NCBI GenBank assembly: GCA_023390695.1
Contig: JAEWCJ010000310.1
Location: forward strand, 1 to 9,164
Direction: 5' to 3'
DNA from: Pseudomonadota bacterium
GTDB taxonomy: Bacteria; Pseudomonadota; Alphaproteobacteria; Rhizobiales; Xanthobacteraceae
Length of the DNA: 9,164 nucleotides
Each line of letters begins with the position of its first letter. Position 1 is the first letter of the stretch. The notes beneath the pieces were generated by a model. That model saw only the letters and a program-made list of their open reading frames with translations. It searched no databases and was not told the origin of the DNA. A program made the position numbers and the translations under genes. Below are positions 7,305 through 9,164 of the stretch, piece after piece.

Positions 7305-7892
7305 TCAGTCGCGGGCTGACTTGAGTTCGGACACAATCCGATCGGCTTCCGCCTCGGCTGTGCTTGGGGCATGCGCGTAGGGGTCGCCGATCAGGCCGCG
7401 CATCACTGCGATGCGCTTGATCAGTTCGGAAATTCCCTGAAAAAACAGCAGGGTGAATCCGATCACGATCAGCGACTTGGCCGGCCATTGCGGCAGGCCG
7501 CCCGCATTCAGTGACTGCTCATTGATCGAGTAGGAGCGCATGAAGAAAGGCCATGACGTGACGATCATGACGATCGTCAACGGCAACAGAAACAGCGCGT
7601 GACCGACGACGTCGATTGCGTTGCGCACGGTCTTCGGCAGCATGGTGTTCACGATATCGATGCGGATGTGCTCGTTCGACAGTAAGGTCCAGGGCGAACA
7701 CAGCAGGAAGATTACGCTGAACAATATCCACTGCAGTTCCAGCCATGAGTTGGACGAAGTGTCGAACACCTTGCGCACGGTGGCGTTGGCGGCGGAAATC
7801 AGGACGACAATAAGGACAAGCCAGGAAATCCAGCGCCCCAGGCGCGAGTTCACGGCATCGATGATGCGGCTCACCGCTAGAAATGCCTGCAC
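7305..7892 (-). CDS. dctQ: TRAP transporter small permease subunit DctQ
   Basis: From the GTG at 7892-7890 the product has 195 residues, typical for DctQ. Four membrane segments are visible at about 21-40, 50-71, 93-118 and 138-158. Conserved elements are ELQWILFSVIFLL (52-64), the NEHIRIDIV signature (73-81) and GGLPQWPAKS (131-140). DctQ binds and stabilises DctM in the inner membrane and is needed for transport. The start is uncertain, because no in-frame ATG exists. A longer form from TTG at 7973 would add 27 polar residues, but it lacks a Shine-Dalgarno sequence and would start at or before the predicted transcription start. The GTG has AGAGGG 11 nt upstream, and the resulting start (M/V)QAFLAVSRIIDAVN resembles other DctQ starts. 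It lies 19 nt upstream of dctM in the same operon. Confidence 0.9.
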   Translation of the reverse strand: MQAFLAVSRIIDAVNSRLGRWISWLVLIVVLISAANATVRKVFDTSSNSWLELQWILFSVIFLLCSPWTLLSNEHIRIDIVNTMLPKTVRNAIDVVGHALFLLPLTIVMIVTSWPFFMRSYSINEQSLNAGGLPQWPAKSLIVIGFTLLFFQGISELIKRIAVMRGLIGDPYAHAPSTAEAEADRIVSELKSARD

Positions 7893-7903
7893 AATCCCGG
7901 CGT

Positions 7904-7909
7904 CCCTCT
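7904..7909 (-). promoter_or_regulatory. Ribosome binding site favouring the GTG start of dctQ
   Basis: AGAGGG on the minus strand lies 11 nt before the GTG at 7892. The spacing is slightly long, but this is the only Shine-Dalgarno-like sequence near a usable dctQ start. Confidence 0.4.
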
Positions 7910-7978
7910 GACTGCGGAGCGCGTCATCGCGCTTCTTCTGCGGGCTGCATGTCTTGCCCCCGGACAACAGCAATCAAG

Positions 7979-8007
7979 CTTAATCCGAACACGGGCGCGG
8001 GCGTCAA
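7979..8007 (-). promoter_or_regulatory. Candidate dctQM promoter
   Basis: In the gap between moaA and dctQ the minus strand has TTGACG (8007-8002, 5 of 6 to the -35 consensus). It is followed 16-17 bp later by GATTAA/ATTAAG (7985-7979), a poor -10. If used, transcription would start near 7972, giving a leader of about 80 nt to the GTG start and making the TTG start at 7973 unlikely. Read-through from moaA is the alternative, since no terminator is visible between them. Confidence 0.4.
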
Positions 8008-8037
8008 TGAAAACTTGGTTTAATGAGGAGGGAAGCC

Positions 8038-9075
8038 TTAGCCGCCGGTGACGCTCATGTGCCGCTGCACGGCCGGCCGTTTGTGGCGGCGGTCGATCAC
8101 GAAGTCATGGCCCTTCGGCTTGCGCAATACCGCCGCGTCAATCGCTGCGTGCAGCAGATCGTCGGCTTCGGAAGTGCGCAATGGGCCGCGCAGGTCGGCG
8201 GCATCTTCCTGGCCAAGACACATGTAGAGCGTGCCGGTGCAGGTCAGCCGTACCCGATTGCAGCTCTCGCAAAAATTGTGCGTCATCGGGGTGATGAAGC
8301 CGAGCCGTCCGCCGGTCTCTGCAACGCGCATATAGCGGGCAGGGCCGCCGGTCTTGTAGTCGATATCCTCGAGCGAATAGCGTTCGGCCAGGCGAGCCCG
8401 AACCATCGACAGCGGAAGATACTGGTCCAGCCTCTCTTCATCGACATCGCCGAGCGGCATAACCTCGATCAACGTCAGATCCATGCCGCGGCCATGTGCC
8501 CATTCCAGCAGATGGGGGATCTCGTCCTCGTTCACGCCCTTGAGCGCAACGGCGTTGATCTTGACGCTCAGGCCGGCGGCCTGCGCAGCATCGATCCCGG
8601 CAAGAACCTTGGCCAGTTCGCCCCAGCGGGTGACGGCGCGGAACTTGTCCGCATCGAGCGTGTCCAGTGACACGTTGATGCGCCGGACGCCGTAGCTCTT
8701 GAGCTCGGCGGCGTATTTGGCGAGTTGCGAGCCGTTGGTCGTGACCGTGATCTCGTCCAGATCGCCGCTCTCCAGGTGTCGCGAGAGCGAGGCAAAGAGG
8801 GTCATGATCCCGCGCCGCACCAGCGGTTCGCCGCCGGTCAGCCGCAGCTTGCGGACGCCGCGTGCAACAAAGGCGCTGCAGACCCGATCGAGTTCCTCCA
8901 GCGAAAGCAGGTCTGCTTTCGGCAGAAAGGACATGTGTTCGGACATGCAATAGACGCAGCGAAAATCGCAGCGATCGGTGACCGAGACCCGCAAATAGGT
9001 GATGGCCCGCGCGAACGGATCGATGAGGGCTGGACGCGCCCTGGTCTGGTCGAGATCGGTCGGGCGAATGGTCAT
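8038..9075 (-). CDS. moaA: GTP 3',8-cyclase MoaA (molybdenum cofactor biosynthesis)
   Basis: The product has 345 residues, full length for the family. It is a radical-SAM enzyme that converts GTP to 3',8-cyclo-7,8-dihydro-GTP, the first step of molybdopterin synthesis, in the cytoplasm together with MoaC. The N-terminal CxxxCxxC (Cys36, Cys40, Cys43) binds the SAM-cleaving 4Fe-4S cluster. [13 protein letters not shown] (77-89) is the SAM-binding GGE region, and TTNGS (112-116) and INVSLDTLD (133-141) are family strands. The C-terminal cluster ligands Cys269, Cys272 and Cys286 bind the second 4Fe-4S cluster that holds GTP. The protein ends in SVTGG, the conserved Gly-Gly tail needed for activity. 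GGAG at 9084-9081, 5 nt before the ATG, supports the start. No other moa gene is in the window. The downstream gene on the same strand is dctQ, 145 bp away, with no evident functional link. Confidence 0.98.
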   Translation of the reverse strand: MTIRPTDLDQTRARPALIDPFARAITYLRVSVTDRCDFRCVYCMSEHMSFLPKADLLSLEELDRVCSAFVARGVRKLRLTGGEPLVRRGIMTLFASLSRHLESGDLDEITVTTNGSQLAKYAAELKSYGVRRINVSLDTLDADKFRAVTRWGELAKVLAGIDAAQAAGLSVKINAVALKGVNEDEIPHLLEWAHGRGMDLTLIEVMPLGDVDEERLDQYLPLSMVRARLAERYSLEDIDYKTGGPARYMRVAETGGRLGFITPMTHNFCESCNRVRLTCTGTLYMCLGQEDAADLRGPLRTSEADDLLHAAIDAAVLRKPKGHDFVIDRRHKRPAVQRHMSVTGG

Positions 9076-9164
9076 TGCCGCTCCAATATAGGACTTTGAG
9101 GCGTCAGGTGAAACCCGTTCTGCAAACCTTCTAATATGGCTTTCCGCCCGGGGTGGGGTTATGA

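Noticed and set aside
8023..8670. Plus-strand ORF opposite moaA
   Set aside because: It is antisense to a full-length MoaA with all cluster cysteines; no motif is present in the plus-strand product.
9076..9164. Molybdenum-cofactor riboswitch or a divergent gene upstream of moaA
   Set aside because: No Moco-motif structure is evident in the 89 bp left. The plus-strand ATG at 9136 has no ribosome site and only nine full codons before the window ends, so nothing can be claimed.

Overview
The window reads as a piece of an alphaproteobacterial chromosome, most likely from the Hyphomicrobiales (Bradyrhizobium/Rhodopseudomonas/Afipia-like). This rests on GC-rich codon use, tightly packed housekeeping genes, a fused-type Mrp, and a TakP-type TRAP binding protein that I recognise as close to the Rhodobacter sphaeroides protein. 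I see no insertion sequence, phage gene, CRISPR array, rRNA or tRNA. It looks like ordinary core genome with a few local oddities.

Left part (1-2581): a 3-hydroxyisobutyrate dehydrogenase-like NAD(P)-dependent oxidoreductase runs leftwards off the window edge (1-670, minus). Across a 183-bp divergent intergenic region lies mrp (854-1984, plus), the P-loop Fe-S cluster carrier. Six bases after it comes a five-helix membrane protein resembling the DUF2269 type (1991-2581), probably in the same transcript.

Middle part (2585-4282): a PiuC/YbiX-type Fe(II)/2-oxoglutarate hydroxylase (minus) ends 3 bp from the membrane-protein gene. It is divergent from an exported protein of unknown function with a Gly/Glu-rich tract (3398-4282, plus). 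Their shared 150-bp upstream region holds two inverted repeats and a six-codon, in-frame leader ORF that mimics the hydroxylase N-terminus. This is the least expected structure in the window.

Right part (4456-9075): a complete TRAP transporter split over two strands. The Tat-exported binding protein (takP-like, plus) converges on the permease genes dctM and dctQ (minus), and a strong bidirectional hairpin terminator lies between them. Upstream of dctQ on the minus strand is moaA (8038-9075), the radical-SAM enzyme of molybdenum cofactor synthesis, with both Cys clusters and the C-terminal Gly-Gly intact.

Functional reading: the TRAP set should import a small organic (2-oxo)acid using a sodium gradient. 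Mrp and MoaA both concern Fe-S chemistry, and the hydroxylase family is typically linked to iron uptake, but nothing in the sequence proves a shared regulon. I did not find a clearly new multi-gene system; the best leads are the hydroxylase leader region and the uncharacterised exported protein beside it. All intergenic stretches are shorter than 300 bp. The last 89 bp (9076-9164) hold only the moaA upstream region and no recognisable gene.
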